A stretch of DNA of 64,000 nt from Flammeovirgaceae bacterium UBA6059 (GTDB taxonomy: Bacteria > Bacteroidota > Bacteroidia > Cytophagales > Cyclobacteriaceae). Below the pieces are notes generated by a model. It was given only the letters and a program-made list of their open reading frames with translations, did not search any database and was not told where the DNA came from. The DNA lies in the NCBI GenBank assembly GCA_002435755.1, contig DIYH01000030.1, forward strand, positions 150,071 to 214,070, written 5' to 3'. The translations under genes were made by a program, and so were the position numbers. Positions 25,102 to 33,657 of the stretch are shown in pieces (the stretch's first letter is position 1; each line of letters starts with the position of its first letter).

Positions 25102-25557
25102 TCATTCGTCGAGCTCAATCAGATTGACTGGAATGTCAACGAAGTAGGCAAAATCTTCGCCCGATTCCAGCATATCATCATCTTCCATGAAGTAATACCA
25201 ATTCACGTTTACAGTCTTTCCAGAGTTACTCACTCTTTCGAGCTTCTGAAAAACATCCAGAATGCATTTGGCTGAACTGGTATTGAAATACTCGAAGCAG
25301 AAGTTGGCGGTAATGGATGGTGCACCTTGTAATCGATAAGTCTCGATCATGTCATAGATCCGATGATAAAATGCGACCGAATTTTCAGGAGAAGATCGCC
25401 CCTTCACTTCAAGCACGGCGGTACTCGGATCAAAAAAAATGTAAGGTGTAGTTCTGGATGCCTCCAGAACCATTTTCCTCGGCTCAATCAGAGCGGCGGA
25501 CAAAGTGTCCATAACTGGTTTATCAATAGCTGGATGATCTATAACGTAGCTCTCCAT
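25102..25557 (-). CDS. SiaC-family regulatory phosphoprotein (DUF1987)
   Basis: 151 residues. The family core is clear: ASRTTPYIFFDPSTAVLEVKGRSSPENSVAFYHRIYD and FCFEYFNTSSAKCILDVF. In Pseudomonas SiaC a Thr in the YFNTSS-like segment is phosphorylated by SiaB and dephosphorylated by SiaA, controlling a diguanylate cyclase; here the matching Thr is residue 93. The gene lies 77 bp upstream of the PAS-PP2C phosphatase on the same strand, which would take the SiaA role. No SiaB-like kinase or diguanylate cyclase is seen within the window. Confidence 0.85.
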   Translation of the reverse strand: MESYVIDHPAIDKPVMDTLSAALIEPRKMVLEASRTTPYIFFDPSTAVLEVKGRSSPENSVAFYHRIYDMIETYRLQGAPSITANFCFEYFNTSSAKCILDVFQKLERVSNSGKTVNVNWYYFMEDDDMLESGEDFAYFVDIPVNLIELDE

Positions 25558-25715
25558 AATTTAACATTTGGTTAATAATACAGCTACGATTTTAAAGCAA
25601 ACCCGCTTCAGGCTATCTGACAGTGCCCTTTGCAAAACATGATCTTAGTCAGAAAATCACGTAATTCATTGAAAGACAACAACTTTGAAACATCAAGAAA
25701 ATTGATTTAATGGAC

Positions 25716-26606
25716 TCAGTAGCCAAACTTTTTAAGCGACTGGTCTTTCTTACGCCAGTCCTTTTCCACTTTAACGAAGGTTTCTAAGTGGATTTGCTTG
25801 TTGAAAAACTTCTCTAAATCCACACGTGCGGCTATGCCCACTTTCTTTAGAGCGGCTCCACCTTGACCTATGATGATGCCTTTTTGACTTTGTCGCTCCA
25901 CATAGATTTCTGCTCTCAAACGGATGATACTCTCTTCTTCGAAAAACTCCGTTATCACTACCTCAGTACTGTACGGGACCTCCTTTTTGTAATTCATGAA
26001 TATCTTCTCTCGAACAATCTCCGAAGCAAAAAATCGCTCAGACCTGTCTGTTAGATCTTCTTGGGGAAAGTACGGGGCATGTTCGGGCATTAGATCAAGA
26101 AGACAGTTCATGACTTCTTCCAGATTGATCTTTTCAAGAGCCGAAATGGCCAAATAATGCCTAGCGTCAATCACAGTCTTGAAATAATCTATTTTATCCT
26201 CAGCCTGACTTCCTTTGGCCTGATCGACTTTGTTGAGCAGGAAAATGACCGGTATCCCTGAATTCTTGATTCGCTGTTCAACCTCCGTTTCTTCAAAGGT
26301 TTCATAGATGTCGGTCACATAAAGTATGGCATCAGCATCCTCGAGAGAGGCATTCACAAATCCCATCATATTTTGCTGCAGCTGATATTGAGGATCGAGT
26401 ATACCCGGAGTATCCGAGTAGACAATCTGGAAGTCTTTGCCATTCATGATGCCAAAAATCCTATGTCTCGTTGTTTGGGCTTTAGAAGTAATGATCGAGA
26501 GATCCTCACCGACAAGCGCATTCATGAGTGTTGACTTCCCAACATTGGGTTTACCGATGATACTTACGAATCCTGATTTGAATGCCAATTTTCGTTTTTC
26601 TTTCAA
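25716..26606 (-). CDS. era: GTPase Era
   Basis: 296 residues. GTPase motifs are present in order: GKPNVGKSTLMNALV (P-loop), T in SKAQTTRHRIFG, DTPGI, LLNKVD; the C-terminal KH domain has IIGQGGAALKKVGIAARVDLEKFF. Era binds the 3' end of 16S rRNA and helps assemble the small subunit. The longest frame starts with TTG at 26606; no ATG is available before the P-loop, and a second TTG occurs at 26588, so the start is uncertain. It is divergent from the TonB-dependent receptor, whose longest frame overlaps it by 25 bp. Confidence 0.95.
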   Translation of the reverse strand: MKEKRKLAFKSGFVSIIGKPNVGKSTLMNALVGEDLSIITSKAQTTRHRIFGIMNGKDFQIVYSDTPGILDPQYQLQQNMMGFVNASLEDADAILYVTDIYETFEETEVEQRIKNSGIPVIFLLNKVDQAKGSQAEDKIDYFKTVIDARHYLAISALEKINLEEVMNCLLDLMPEHAPYFPQEDLTDRSERFFASEIVREKIFMNYKKEVPYSTEVVITEFFEEESIIRLRAEIYVERQSQKGIIIGQGGAALKKVGIAARVDLEKFFNKQIHLETFVKVEKDWRKKDQSLKKFGY

Positions 26607-29044
26607 AGGTATGTGAATTCAAAAGCCTATCTTTTCAGTTCTCACGATTTTATACTTGGCAGCCGATACTGATTTTGAGCAAGTCGTTCGTTGTATGCAT
26701 TCTTGTCCTGTTCCTCTGCAATGCCCTATCGGCACAGCAAATCATTTCCGGTAGGGTTGTAGAAGCGAAGACCAACGAGGTACTGCCACTGGCCAACGTT
26801 ATAGACCTATCGGAAAATAAAGGCGTATCTACCAATACAGAAGGATACTTCACCCTCTTCTATGAGCCTAGTGATTCCTTAATACTCAAAGTGACCTATG
26901 TAGGATTTCAGTCGCAGACCTTGCGTTTTACTCAGTCCAGCCTACCGGAAAATTTGACGATCACGATGGAGCCGCTTTCCGCACAGCTGAAAGAAGTGGT
27001 GATATCAGCCGACGCTAACAAATTCATCAATACAGATAGAGGCATCAGCCAAATCAGCTTATCACCCAAGCAAATCTCATTGCTACCGAGTATCGGGGAA
27101 ACTGATATATTCCGTTCACTACAGTTGCTGCCAGGTGTGAGTGGCACTAATGAAAACTCCTCCGGGCTGTTTATCAGAGGAGGCACACCAGATCAAAACC
27201 TCGTGCTGCTCGACGGTATGACCATCTATCGGGTAGATCACTTCTTCGGATTCTTTAGTGCCTTCAATGCCAATGCCATCAAGGACGTACAGCTCTTCAA
27301 AGGTGCTTTCCCAGCCAAGTATGGTGCACGAATAGGTGGTGTAGTCGACTTGACCGGTCGTACGGGTAGTTTCGAGCGAATTAATGGTAGTGCAGGAATC
27401 AACCTGCTCAGTGCTAATGCCAGCGTCGAGGTACCCATCTCTAAAAAAGTGAGTTTCTTTTTTGCCGGTAGGCGATCCTTCACCGACTTGATGCAAACGG
27501 GCGTATACAATGCCATCAGCGAAAATTTGTACCGCCAGGATGATATCGAAGGATTGGCGCGGGTAACTCCTGACTTCAACTTCTATGATATCAATAGCAA
27601 ACTCAACTTCAGGCCTTCTGAAAAAGACATTATTAGTTTGAGCTATTATCGAGGTTCGGACTTCCTGGATGAGTCTCGCGATATCCGAAACGAGATCGAT
27701 ATTCAGGACACAGATGATGATATTGTGGCATTGATTGACGTGGATGAAATCACAGACTGGGGCAATCAGGGTATCTCAGCCACCTGGTCCAGACAGTGGA
27801 GTCCCAGGTACTTTCATACCATGCAGTTGGCAACTTCTAGATACAAGAGCAACTATGACGTGTTTGTAGATGTGGACGCTACCATTCCCAATAGGGACAG
27901 CACCATTCTTGAGTTCAATTTCAAGTTTGATGAGGAAAATATCATTGACGACTTGTCCGGAAGATATGATGGTGAGTGGCTGGCCAGCTCTTCTCACAAG
28001 GTGGCATTTGGTGCTTCTATTACTCAATCTGATATAGAGTACCTGGGTGTATTCAACGATACAACCGTACTTCTCGACCTTGATCAGGAGTCGAAGCTTT
28101 GGGCAGGTTATCTCTCAGACACATGGACACCCAACAATAAGCTAACAGTGACTGCTGGAGCGAGGGTTTCTTATTATGACCTTACCGAGGACTGGCTGAT
28201 CGCACCAAGGTTTTCAGTCCAATATGCCATTACTGACAAGTTGAAATTCAAAGCTGGTTACGGTAGGCATTATCAAAATGTCAATCGCATCATCAATGAA
28301 AATGTAACACAAGGTAATCGCGACTTCTGGTTGATGGCAGATGATGAACTGGTACGCATCAGTAACTCTCATCAATATGTGGTAGGTGCCAGCTACAATG
28401 CCAATCAATGGCTACTTAATGTAGAAGCCTACTATAATGATGTCTCGGGCTTAACAGAATTTTCGGAGCGTGTAGGCAATGGATCAGATAATCCCGCTGA
28501 CCTTTTCTTTCATGGCGATGGTGTAGCGAAAGGCCTAGAAGTATTACTTCAAAAAAAACAGGGCCGATATACTGGATGGATCTCGTACACCCTTGGTCGG
28601 GTCAAGAACGCATTCCCTGACTTTAATGAAGGCCGTGCTTTCCCTGCACTTCAGGATCAGTTACATGAACTCAAAATTGTCAACAGCTACGAGATCGAAG
28701 GGTGGAACTTCTCGGCTAACTTCATTTATGGTTCAGGTAGGCCCTACTCTCGACCTTCTAATCAATATGACATCACTTTATTGGATGGCACGAACGCCAA
28801 CTTCATAGGTGTCGGTCCAAGGAATGGCTCAAGACTTAAACCTTATCACAGACTGGATATCTCTGCGCACCACATCTTCCCGATAGGTAAGCACAAAGGT
28901 GATATAGGCCTGTCAGTCTTCAATTTTTATGGCCGACTCAACACCTGGTATTTCGAATATGATTTCAACCAACAGCCTGTACTCACCACTGAGATCACTT
29001 ATCTCGGTTTCACTCCCAACGTCTCTTTTACATTCACCTTCTGA
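26582..29044 (+). CDS. TonB-dependent outer membrane receptor
   Basis: 820 residues. After a signal segment (SFVVCILVLFLCNALSAQQ) comes a carboxypeptidase-like beta-sandwich (IISGRVVEAKTNEVLPLANV ... GVSTNTEGYFTLFY), then the plug (LPSIGETDIFRSLQLLPGVSG, GLFIRGGTPDQNLVLLDGM) and a 22-strand barrel ending with aromatic FTFTF. The 31 residues before the signal have no conserved look; TTG at 26675 would give a compact signal peptide and may be the true start. This is the SusC-like group that imports a bound ligand with TonB energy. Its partner is the DUF4249 lipoprotein gene that follows with a TGATG overlap. Confidence 0.9.
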   Translation: MPIFVFLSKVCEFKSLSFQFSRFYTWQPILILSKSFVVCILVLFLCNALSAQQIISGRVVEAKTNEVLPLANVIDLSENKGVSTNTEGYFTLFYEPSDSLILKVTYVGFQSQTLRFTQSSLPENLTITMEPLSAQLKEVVISADANKFINTDRGISQISLSPKQISLLPSIGETDIFRSLQLLPGVSGTNENSSGLFIRGGTPDQNLVLLDGMTIYRVDHFFGFFSAFNANAIKDVQLFKGAFPAKYGARIGGVVDLTGRTGSFERINGSAGINLLSANASVEVPISKKVSFFFAGRRSFTDLMQTGVYNAISENLYRQDDIEGLARVTPDFNFYDINSKLNFRPSEKDIISLSYYRGSDFLDESRDIRNEIDIQDTDDDIVALIDVDEITDWGNQGISATWSRQWSPRYFHTMQLATSRYKSNYDVFVDVDATIPNRDSTILEFNFKFDEENIIDDLSGRYDGEWLASSSHKVAFGASITQSDIEYLGVFNDTTVLLDLDQESKLWAGYLSDTWTPNNKLTVTAGARVSYYDLTEDWLIAPRFSVQYAITDKLKFKAGYGRHYQNVNRIINENVTQGNRDFWLMADDELVRISNSHQYVVGASYNANQWLLNVEAYYNDVSGLTEFSERVGNGSDNPADLFFHGDGVAKGLEVLLQKKQGRYTGWISYTLGRVKNAFPDFNEGRAFPALQDQLHELKIVNSYEIEGWNFSANFIYGSGRPYSRPSNQYDITLLDGTNANFIGVGPRNGSRLKPYHRLDISAHHIFPIGKHKGDIGLSVFNFYGRLNTWYFEYDFNQQPVLTTEITYLGFTPNVSFTFTF

Positions 29045-30054
29045 TGAAAAGACTTTCTGAAAAGAGTTCGGCTTTAAAACGCTTCAAAACTGTCATATCG
29101 CAGTGCAGCGGAGATATCTTCTTAAATACAAAGAGGAAAAGTGACCTGTTAGTGGCAATTGCAATTAACAAGTTTTCTCCTCTCGTCGAAAAGACAGTTT
29201 TGTGGTGTTTTAAAGAATCGATTCACCAAACTCATATTCTTGTCCTTAGCATTGCTGTATTGCTCGTTTCTTGTGAAGAGGAAGAGTTTGGATCAGATTC
29301 ATTTGTGGTAGAGGGATTCGTCTATGCAGGCCTACCCATCGGAAATATCAATATCAAGTCTACCGTACCATTTGACGAAGTGAGTATACCGGGACAACCA
29401 ATTCCTACCGCCCAGGCTCAGGTTAATTATAATGGTCAATCTTTGCCATTGACGTTTAATCCAATGACTTTTCGCTTCGATGGACCTCAAGACTTAATTG
29501 TAGAACCAGGGGCTCAACTCACACTTGCTCTTGAAGTTGATGGTCAATCGGCAATCAGTAGCACTGCTATACCACCCTATCCCAGAGAACTCACTACTTC
29601 AGCACCAAAGATTGTGATTCCAGAGATAGAACTAGGCCGTGACTTAAGGGAGGTTCTCACACAACTATTCGAAGATGCCCGACTGGATATCCAATGGGAT
29701 AATCCTGCAGAAGACTTCCACTTTCTGGTCATAGAGTTGGCTGATACCGCTAATGTCGAACCGCTATTTAATGAAGACATCCCATCTAACGTTGGAGACT
29801 TTTTCGAAAATTTTAGACTCGTGTCCGAACCGTCTAGAGATTCGACTTACACGGTAATCGGCTTAAGCCTTCAAAACTATGGGAGCTATAGAGCCATCCT
29901 TTACAGGATCAACCAGGAGTATGCAGACCTCTATGCAGATCAGCTTCAAGACTCGCGTAACCTCAATGAGCCACCAACCAATGTCCAAAATGGGCTGGGT
30001 ATCTTCACAGGCATCTCCAGTGATACCGTCCTATTCGAGATTTCGAAATTCTAA
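29044..30054 (+). CDS. DUF4249-family lipoprotein with an abnormal N-terminus
   Basis: 336 residues in the open frame. The lipobox (HILVLSIAVLLVSCEEEE, Cys near residue 77) and mature sequence (VVEGFVYAG ... PIPTAQAQVNYNG ... QWDNPAEDFHFLVIELAD) fit DUF4249, which accompanies SusC-like receptors. But about 60 residues stand between the ATG and the signal core, where a lipoprotein normally has fewer than ten. This leader is encoded by a 142-bp inverted-repeat element (29073-29214) inserted just after the first ten codons. Translation may instead begin at a TTG near 29200 or the signal may be impaired. The ATG overlaps the receptor stop (TGATG). Confidence 0.78.
   Translation: MKRLSEKSSALKRFKTVISQCSGDIFLNTKRKSDLLVAIAINKFSPLVEKTVLWCFKESIHQTHILVLSIAVLLVSCEEEEFGSDSFVVEGFVYAGLPIGNINIKSTVPFDEVSIPGQPIPTAQAQVNYNGQSLPLTFNPMTFRFDGPQDLIVEPGAQLTLALEVDGQSAISSTAIPPYPRELTTSAPKIVIPEIELGRDLREVLTQLFEDARLDIQWDNPAEDFHFLVIELADTANVEPLFNEDIPSNVGDFFENFRLVSEPSRDSTYTVIGLSLQNYGSYRAILYRINQEYADLYADQLQDSRNLNEPPTNVQNGLGIFTGISSDTVLFEISKF
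29073..29214. mobile_element. 142-bp inverted-repeat element (MITE-like) inside the DUF4249 gene
   Basis: Terminal arms at 29073-29094 and 29193-29214 match as inverted repeats over 22 bp except for four central bases (TTTAAAAC, then four differing, then CAAAACTGTC). An inner inverted pair (GAGGAAAAG against CTTTTCTCCTC-like sequence) extends the fold. The element lies after codon 10 of the lipoprotein gene, between its start and its signal peptide, which explains the overlong N-terminus. It has no coding capacity of its own. Similar copies elsewhere in the genome would prove mobility; I found none in this window. Confidence 0.6.
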
Positions 30055-30098
30055 TTCTTTTTGAGCAATCCAAATTTGTAATTGGAACTTCGTGATGA

Positions 30099-30205
30099 GA
30101 ACATAAGTCGCAAAAAATCAGGAAGTTTTACGAATGAGACATAGCCTAAGCTATTTCGAATGAGGAAAACGAAACAAAGTGTCTGATTTGAAGCGAATTA
30201 TGATC
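30099..30205. repeat. 107-bp imperfect palindrome between DUF4249 gene and tRNA
   Basis: The outer arms, 30099-30121 and 30183-30205, are inverted copies with about 18 of 23 matches (GAACATAAGTCGC against GATCATAATTCGC). Inside, CGAATGAG occurs twice as a direct repeat and GTTTT/AAAAC with CATAGC/GCTAT form an inner stem around a CTAA loop. No gene is present. It could fold into a long hairpin, act as a terminator for the receptor/lipoprotein operon, or be a dispersed intergenic repeat. Confidence 0.5.
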
Positions 30206-30242
30206 GCAATAGATTTTCTAATAACAATTTTGGATTTAACCT

Positions 30243-30273
30243 TTTGCTAATTCTAAGGTCTTGTCTACTTTTG
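30243..30273 (+). promoter_or_regulatory. Bacteroidota-type promoter of the tRNA gene
   Basis: TTTG at 30243-30246 and TACTTTTG at 30266-30273 are separated by 19 bp, matching the Bacteroidota consensus TTTG-N19-TAnnTTTG exactly. The tRNA begins 10 bp after the downstream element. This is good support for assigning the window to Bacteroidota. Confidence 0.8.
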
Positions 30274-30283
30274 CATTCCACAT

Positions 30284-30356
<73 letters not shown>

Positions 30357-30363
30357 CTAGAGT

Positions 30364-30391
30364 AAGGCTGACCATAGTGTCAGCCTTTTTT
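30364..30391 (+). terminator. Intrinsic terminator after tRNA-fMet
   Basis: AAGGCTGAC and GTCAGCCTT form a perfect 9-bp stem with a 6-nt loop, followed by a run of T (30386-30391). It ends transcription of the tRNA eight bases after the 3' end and just before the der start codon. Confidence 0.9.
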
Positions 30392-30400
30392 GTTAGAGAC

Positions 30401-31711
30401 ATGGCGAATATTGTAGCAATAGTAGGCAGACCTAACGTAGGTAAATCAACACTCTTTAATCGATTGATTGAGAAACGTCGCGCTATCATGGACAATGAAA
30501 GTGGCGTGACTCGTGATCGTCATTATGGGTACGCCGAGTGGAATGGTAAGCATTTTACGGTAGTGGATACCGGGGGATATGTTACAGGATCTGAGGACAA
30601 GTTTGAGTCTGCCATCCGTACGCAAGTGAAGGAAGCCCTAAGTGAGGCCAGCGTAATCCTTTTTATGGTGGACTGTGATACCGGGTTGACTGACCTGGAT
30701 AAAGACTTTGCCAATGTTGTCAGGGAAGTTGACAAGCCAGTGTTGGTAGCAGCCAATAAGGCTGATACACATGATCGTGCTTTGATGGCTAGCGAGTTTT
30801 ATGTGATGGGACTGGATGCTGAGATATTTGCGATTTCTTCGCAAAGTGGATCAGGCACAGGTGAACTGCTAGATCAGCTCGTGGAGCAGTTCGAAGAAGA
30901 CGATGTGGCCAATCCTGAGGAAGGTATACCAAGGATCGCCATTCTTGGTAGACCCAATGTGGGCAAGTCGTCTTTTCTCAATACGCTACTAGGTGTAGAT
31001 CGCACTATCGTCACTGATGAAGCTGGCACTACGAGAGATTCCATCAACACACGGTACAAGCTCTTCGGCAAAGACTTTATTCTCACCGATACCGCCGGTA
31101 TTCGCAAGAAGTCCAAGGTGCATGAGGACATAGAGTTTTACAGCGTACTCCGATCCATCCAGGCACTGCAGGACAGTGATGTATGTATCGTGATGCTGGA
31201 TGCAGAACGAGGCTTGGAGAGTCAGGATCTTAACATAATTGGTTTGGCCCACAAGTACCGCAAGGGCATCATGCTGATGGTCAACAAATGGGATCTGATC
31301 GAGAAGGATAGCAAGAGTGCTGATAAGTACCGCAAGGAGCTGCAGCAACGACTCGGCACGATGGATTTTATCCCCATCATTTTTACTTCTGTGATCAATA
31401 AGCAGCGCATTTTTCAGGCGATTGAGTTGGCGGTAGATATCTATGACAACCGTGTGAAGCGAGTGACCACTTCCGCGCTTAATGAGGCTCTCCTACCGGA
31501 AATAGAGCGCTACCCTCCTCCTGCTTACAAGGGCAAGTACATCAAGATCAAGTATATCACCCAGTTGCCCACACACGCACCGACGATCGCTTTTTTCTGT
31601 AACCTACCTCAATATATCCGTGAACCTTACGAGCGATTTCTGCTCAACAAAGTGCGACATCACTTCGACTTTAAAGGTGTACCTGTGAAACTGGTTTTTA
31701 GGAAGAAGTAG
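30401..31711 (+). CDS. der: Ribosome assembly GTPase Der (EngA)
   Basis: 436 residues starting with MANIVAIVGRPNVGKSTLFNRLI, the usual Der N-terminus; the open frame continues upstream through the tRNA and terminator, which cannot be coding. Two GTPase domains in tandem are visible: first P-loop GRPNVGKSTLFN with DTGGY and ANKAD, second GRPNVGKSSFLN with DTAGIRKK and VNKWD. The C-terminal KH-like domain includes PPPAYKGKYIKIKYITQLPTHAPT. Der is an essential factor in 50S subunit maturation. The gene has its own terminator downstream. Confidence 0.97.
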   Translation: MANIVAIVGRPNVGKSTLFNRLIEKRRAIMDNESGVTRDRHYGYAEWNGKHFTVVDTGGYVTGSEDKFESAIRTQVKEALSEASVILFMVDCDTGLTDLDKDFANVVREVDKPVLVAANKADTHDRALMASEFYVMGLDAEIFAISSQSGSGTGELLDQLVEQFEEDDVANPEEGIPRIAILGRPNVGKSSFLNTLLGVDRTIVTDEAGTTRDSINTRYKLFGKDFILTDTAGIRKKSKVHEDIEFYSVLRSIQALQDSDVCIVMLDAERGLESQDLNIIGLAHKYRKGIMLMVNKWDLIEKDSKSADKYRKELQQRLGTMDFIPIIFTSVINKQRIFQAIELAVDIYDNRVKRVTTSALNEALLPEIERYPPPAYKGKYIKIKYITQLPTHAPTIAFFCNLPQYIREPYERFLLNKVRHHFDFKGVPVKLVFRKK

Positions 31712-31796
31712 GCGAATACATCTACTACTGACCAATTAGAAATCGGGATTTAGTGTTGGTCTTACCCTCGCCCAAAAAGAGAATTGTCATTCTCGA

Positions 31797-31834
31797 AAAT
31801 AATGGTCTTAAATTTTTTCTTAAGACCATTATTT
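31797..31834. terminator. 15-bp hairpin terminator after der
   Basis: AAATAATGGTCTTAA (31797-31811) and TTAAGACCATTATTT (31820-31834) form a perfect 15-bp stem with an 8-nt loop, about 85 bp after the der stop. Its A-rich left and T-rich right flanks fit an intrinsic terminator on the plus strand. Confidence 0.75.
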
Positions 31835-31982
31835 ATCGGGAATCTCATCTATTCAAGAAGAGGTTGCGGACATTTTTCACTCTTCTAAAAAGATAGAGCG
31901 AAAAATTCTGCAATGACGTATTAAGAGTATTTAAGGTTTTATGACTGACTCAAATTAACTTAGACGAAACCCAAGCGTCGCT

Positions 31983-32594
31983 TTGCAAAAAGAGTCCTAC
32001 CGGAATGTATTTGAAAGGTTCGTACCCATCCATGCAGTATACTACTGCTTAGACCTGTGGTGGGATTATAAATTCGAGTTTAAGATCACCAAAGGCCGCC
32101 AAACCAAGCTTGGTGATTATAGATTTCATCCTGTAAAAAAGGTGCACGTGGTTTCGGTTAACAACAATCTCAATCCGTTTGCCTTCCTGATTACCTACAT
32201 CCATGAAGTTGCCCATTTGGTCGTGTACAACGAACATAAACATCGAGTATCACCTCACGGACAGGAATGGAAAAATGCATTTAAGAAATTAATGTTACCT
32301 ATGCTTCGAGCCGATGTGTTCCCAGATGACATTCTACGCGTTCTGGCCAGGCACATGAAAAATCCAAAGGCCTCTAGCTATTCAGACCCAAAATTGATCG
32401 TGACACTAAATCGATACGACAAGGATCAGTCGGGTATCCTACTGAGCCAACTCAATGTCAACGATCAGTTCATTTTCAACAAGCGGCTCTTTAATAAAAT
32501 AGAATTACGCAGAACACGAGTCTTGTGCGAGGAGATAAAAACGGGTAAAAAGTACTTGATCTCACAAACTGCCAAAGTAAAGTTGGCTAGTTAG
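31983..32594 (+). CDS. SprT-like zinc metalloprotease-fold protein
   Basis: 203 residues from a TTG start; no ATG fits better. The zinc motif HEVAH is at residues 74-78, and a third ligand His92 follows in SPHGQEWKNAF, the SprT/Spartan pattern (HExxH ... HGxxW). Residues 40-62 (YRFHPVKKVHVVSVN) form the preceding sheet. In Spartan the domain cleaves DNA-protein crosslinks; bacterial SprT-like proteins are little studied. The C-terminal 70 residues have no ribbon cysteines, unlike full-length SprT. Convergent with the next gene, overlapping by four bases. Confidence 0.8.
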   Translation: MQKESYRNVFERFVPIHAVYYCLDLWWDYKFEFKITKGRQTKLGDYRFHPVKKVHVVSVNNNLNPFAFLITYIHEVAHLVVYNEHKHRVSPHGQEWKNAFKKLMLPMLRADVFPDDILRVLARHMKNPKASSYSDPKLIVTLNRYDKDQSGILLSQLNVNDQFIFNKRLFNKIELRRTRVLCEEIKTGKKYLISQTAKVKLAS

Positions 32595-33163
32595 GTGAGA
32601 GAAATCCTGCGTTGGATTAAGCTATCCACACGCTCGCAGAACAAGATCGGCTTCATAGTCCGCCAGTTATTGATTTCGAGATTTCCTCCGCTGTTGACGT
32701 AGGTATCGATGTTGTATTGCTTCATTTCTGCTAATACAAAATCCCGAAAGTTGATCATGGCAATCCAACCAGCATCGAGCTCTTCGAACCACTCCTCGTA
32801 GTAGCTGTCATCGGAACCGTGGAAATTGAGTACATGAGCTCCAAGTAGAATGAACTTATCAATACCATTGAATTGCAGATGTTCAATGATGTTACGCTTG
32901 AAGTGCATTATATCATTATTGATGGCATCATTCCACTCCCCTATCATCTCGATCACCACATAGCCACGCTCATAATCAGCAAACAGAATCTTGATGTAAA
33001 GGGTCTCTGAGCCCATAAAATCCCAGGCCGGATCGATATAATAACCATAAATGGTCTCAGAGTACAGATCGTAATTGTACTCTTTGCCTGTAAACGGTGA
33101 GAGTGGGTCATCTTCCGAAGTGTAGAAGTTACGCCAGCTGTAATATGGCTCTATTTGATGCAT
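32591..33163 (-). CDS. Conserved Bacteroidota protein of unknown function
   Basis: 190 residues from the ATG at 33163, where conservation seems to begin (HQIEPYYSWRNFYTSEDD); the 19 residues before it in frame look non-conserved. It is acidic and rich in Tyr and Trp (GKEYNYDLYSETIYGYY, YYEEWFEELDAGWIAMINFR), with no signal peptide. It resembles a small cytoplasmic family found across Bacteroidota that I know only as hypothetical. It overlaps the SprT-like gene by four bases at the 3' end. Confidence 0.65.
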   Translation of the reverse strand: MHQIEPYYSWRNFYTSEDDPLSPFTGKEYNYDLYSETIYGYYIDPAWDFMGSETLYIKILFADYERGYVVIEMIGEWNDAINNDIMHFKRNIIEHLQFNGIDKFILLGAHVLNFHGSDDSYYEEWFEELDAGWIAMINFRDFVLAEMKQYNIDTYVNSGGNLEINNWRTMKPILFCERVDSLIQRRISLT

Positions 33164-33202
33164 AGTTGGTGCGAAGGTAAACCAATATTTGAGGGTCTTA
33201 GT

Positions 33203-33251
33203 TTCGTAAAAATTAAACATGTTATGAAATAATACGTATATTAATACGAAA
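33203..33251. promoter_or_regulatory. Candidate operator of the toxin-antitoxin operon
   Basis: Nested inverted repeats lie just before the antitoxin ATG at 33262: CGTAT-ATTA-ATACG at 33235-33248 and outer TTTCGTA (33203-33209) against TACGAAA (33245-33251). Xre antitoxins usually repress their own operon at such palindromes; this assignment is inferred from position and symmetry. Confidence 0.5.
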
Positions 33252-33261
33252 TCTTACGCAC

Positions 33262-33657
33262 ATGAGTGACTACTCAAATATCGTCAATGATCCAGCAGTC
33301 AAGTATGGCAAATCTGTAGAAGGCCTTAGCAAGTTTGAGTTCATGGATATTGTTGCTTCTACTGGCCTTAACATTACCCAGTTTTCATCACTCTTGCCTG
33401 TTTCAAAGCGTACCATAGAAAAGGTCAAAGACCATGAGTTGCTCAGACCAGATGTGAGTGATCGCACACTAGAGCTGGGAGCTCTTTTTCAACATGGCGT
33501 AGAAGTACTTGGCTCTTTGCAGGCATTTCATGAATGGCTTCAAGCTCCGATCGTAAGCCTAGGTAGTCGTAAGCCATTTGACTTTCTTGATCGATCCAGC
33601 GGTATCTCGTTAGTCAATGATACCTTGGGCAGGATCGCCCACGGCGTTTATAGCTGA
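33262..33657 (+). CDS. Xre/MbcA/ParS-type antitoxin
   Basis: 131 residues. An N-terminal helix-turn-helix-like part (FEFMDIVASTGLNITQFSSLLPVSKRTIEK) is followed by the MbcA/ParS toxin-binding domain (ELGALFQHGVEVLGSLQAFHEWLQAPIVSLGSRKPFDFLDRSSGI), the typical DUF2384 signature. The stop codon overlaps the toxin ATG (TGATG), the standard coupling of these pairs. It should neutralise the RES toxin by occupying its active site and autorepress the operon. Confidence 0.88.
   Translation: MSDYSNIVNDPAVKYGKSVEGLSKFEFMDIVASTGLNITQFSSLLPVSKRTIEKVKDHELLRPDVSDRTLELGALFQHGVEVLGSLQAFHEWLQAPIVSLGSRKPFDFLDRSSGISLVNDTLGRIAHGVYS

Noticed and set aside
26582..26674. N-terminal 31 residues of the TonB-dependent receptor frame
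   Set aside because: They overlap era and do not look conserved; a later TTG may be the start. Kept in the gene coordinates but not claimed as real protein.
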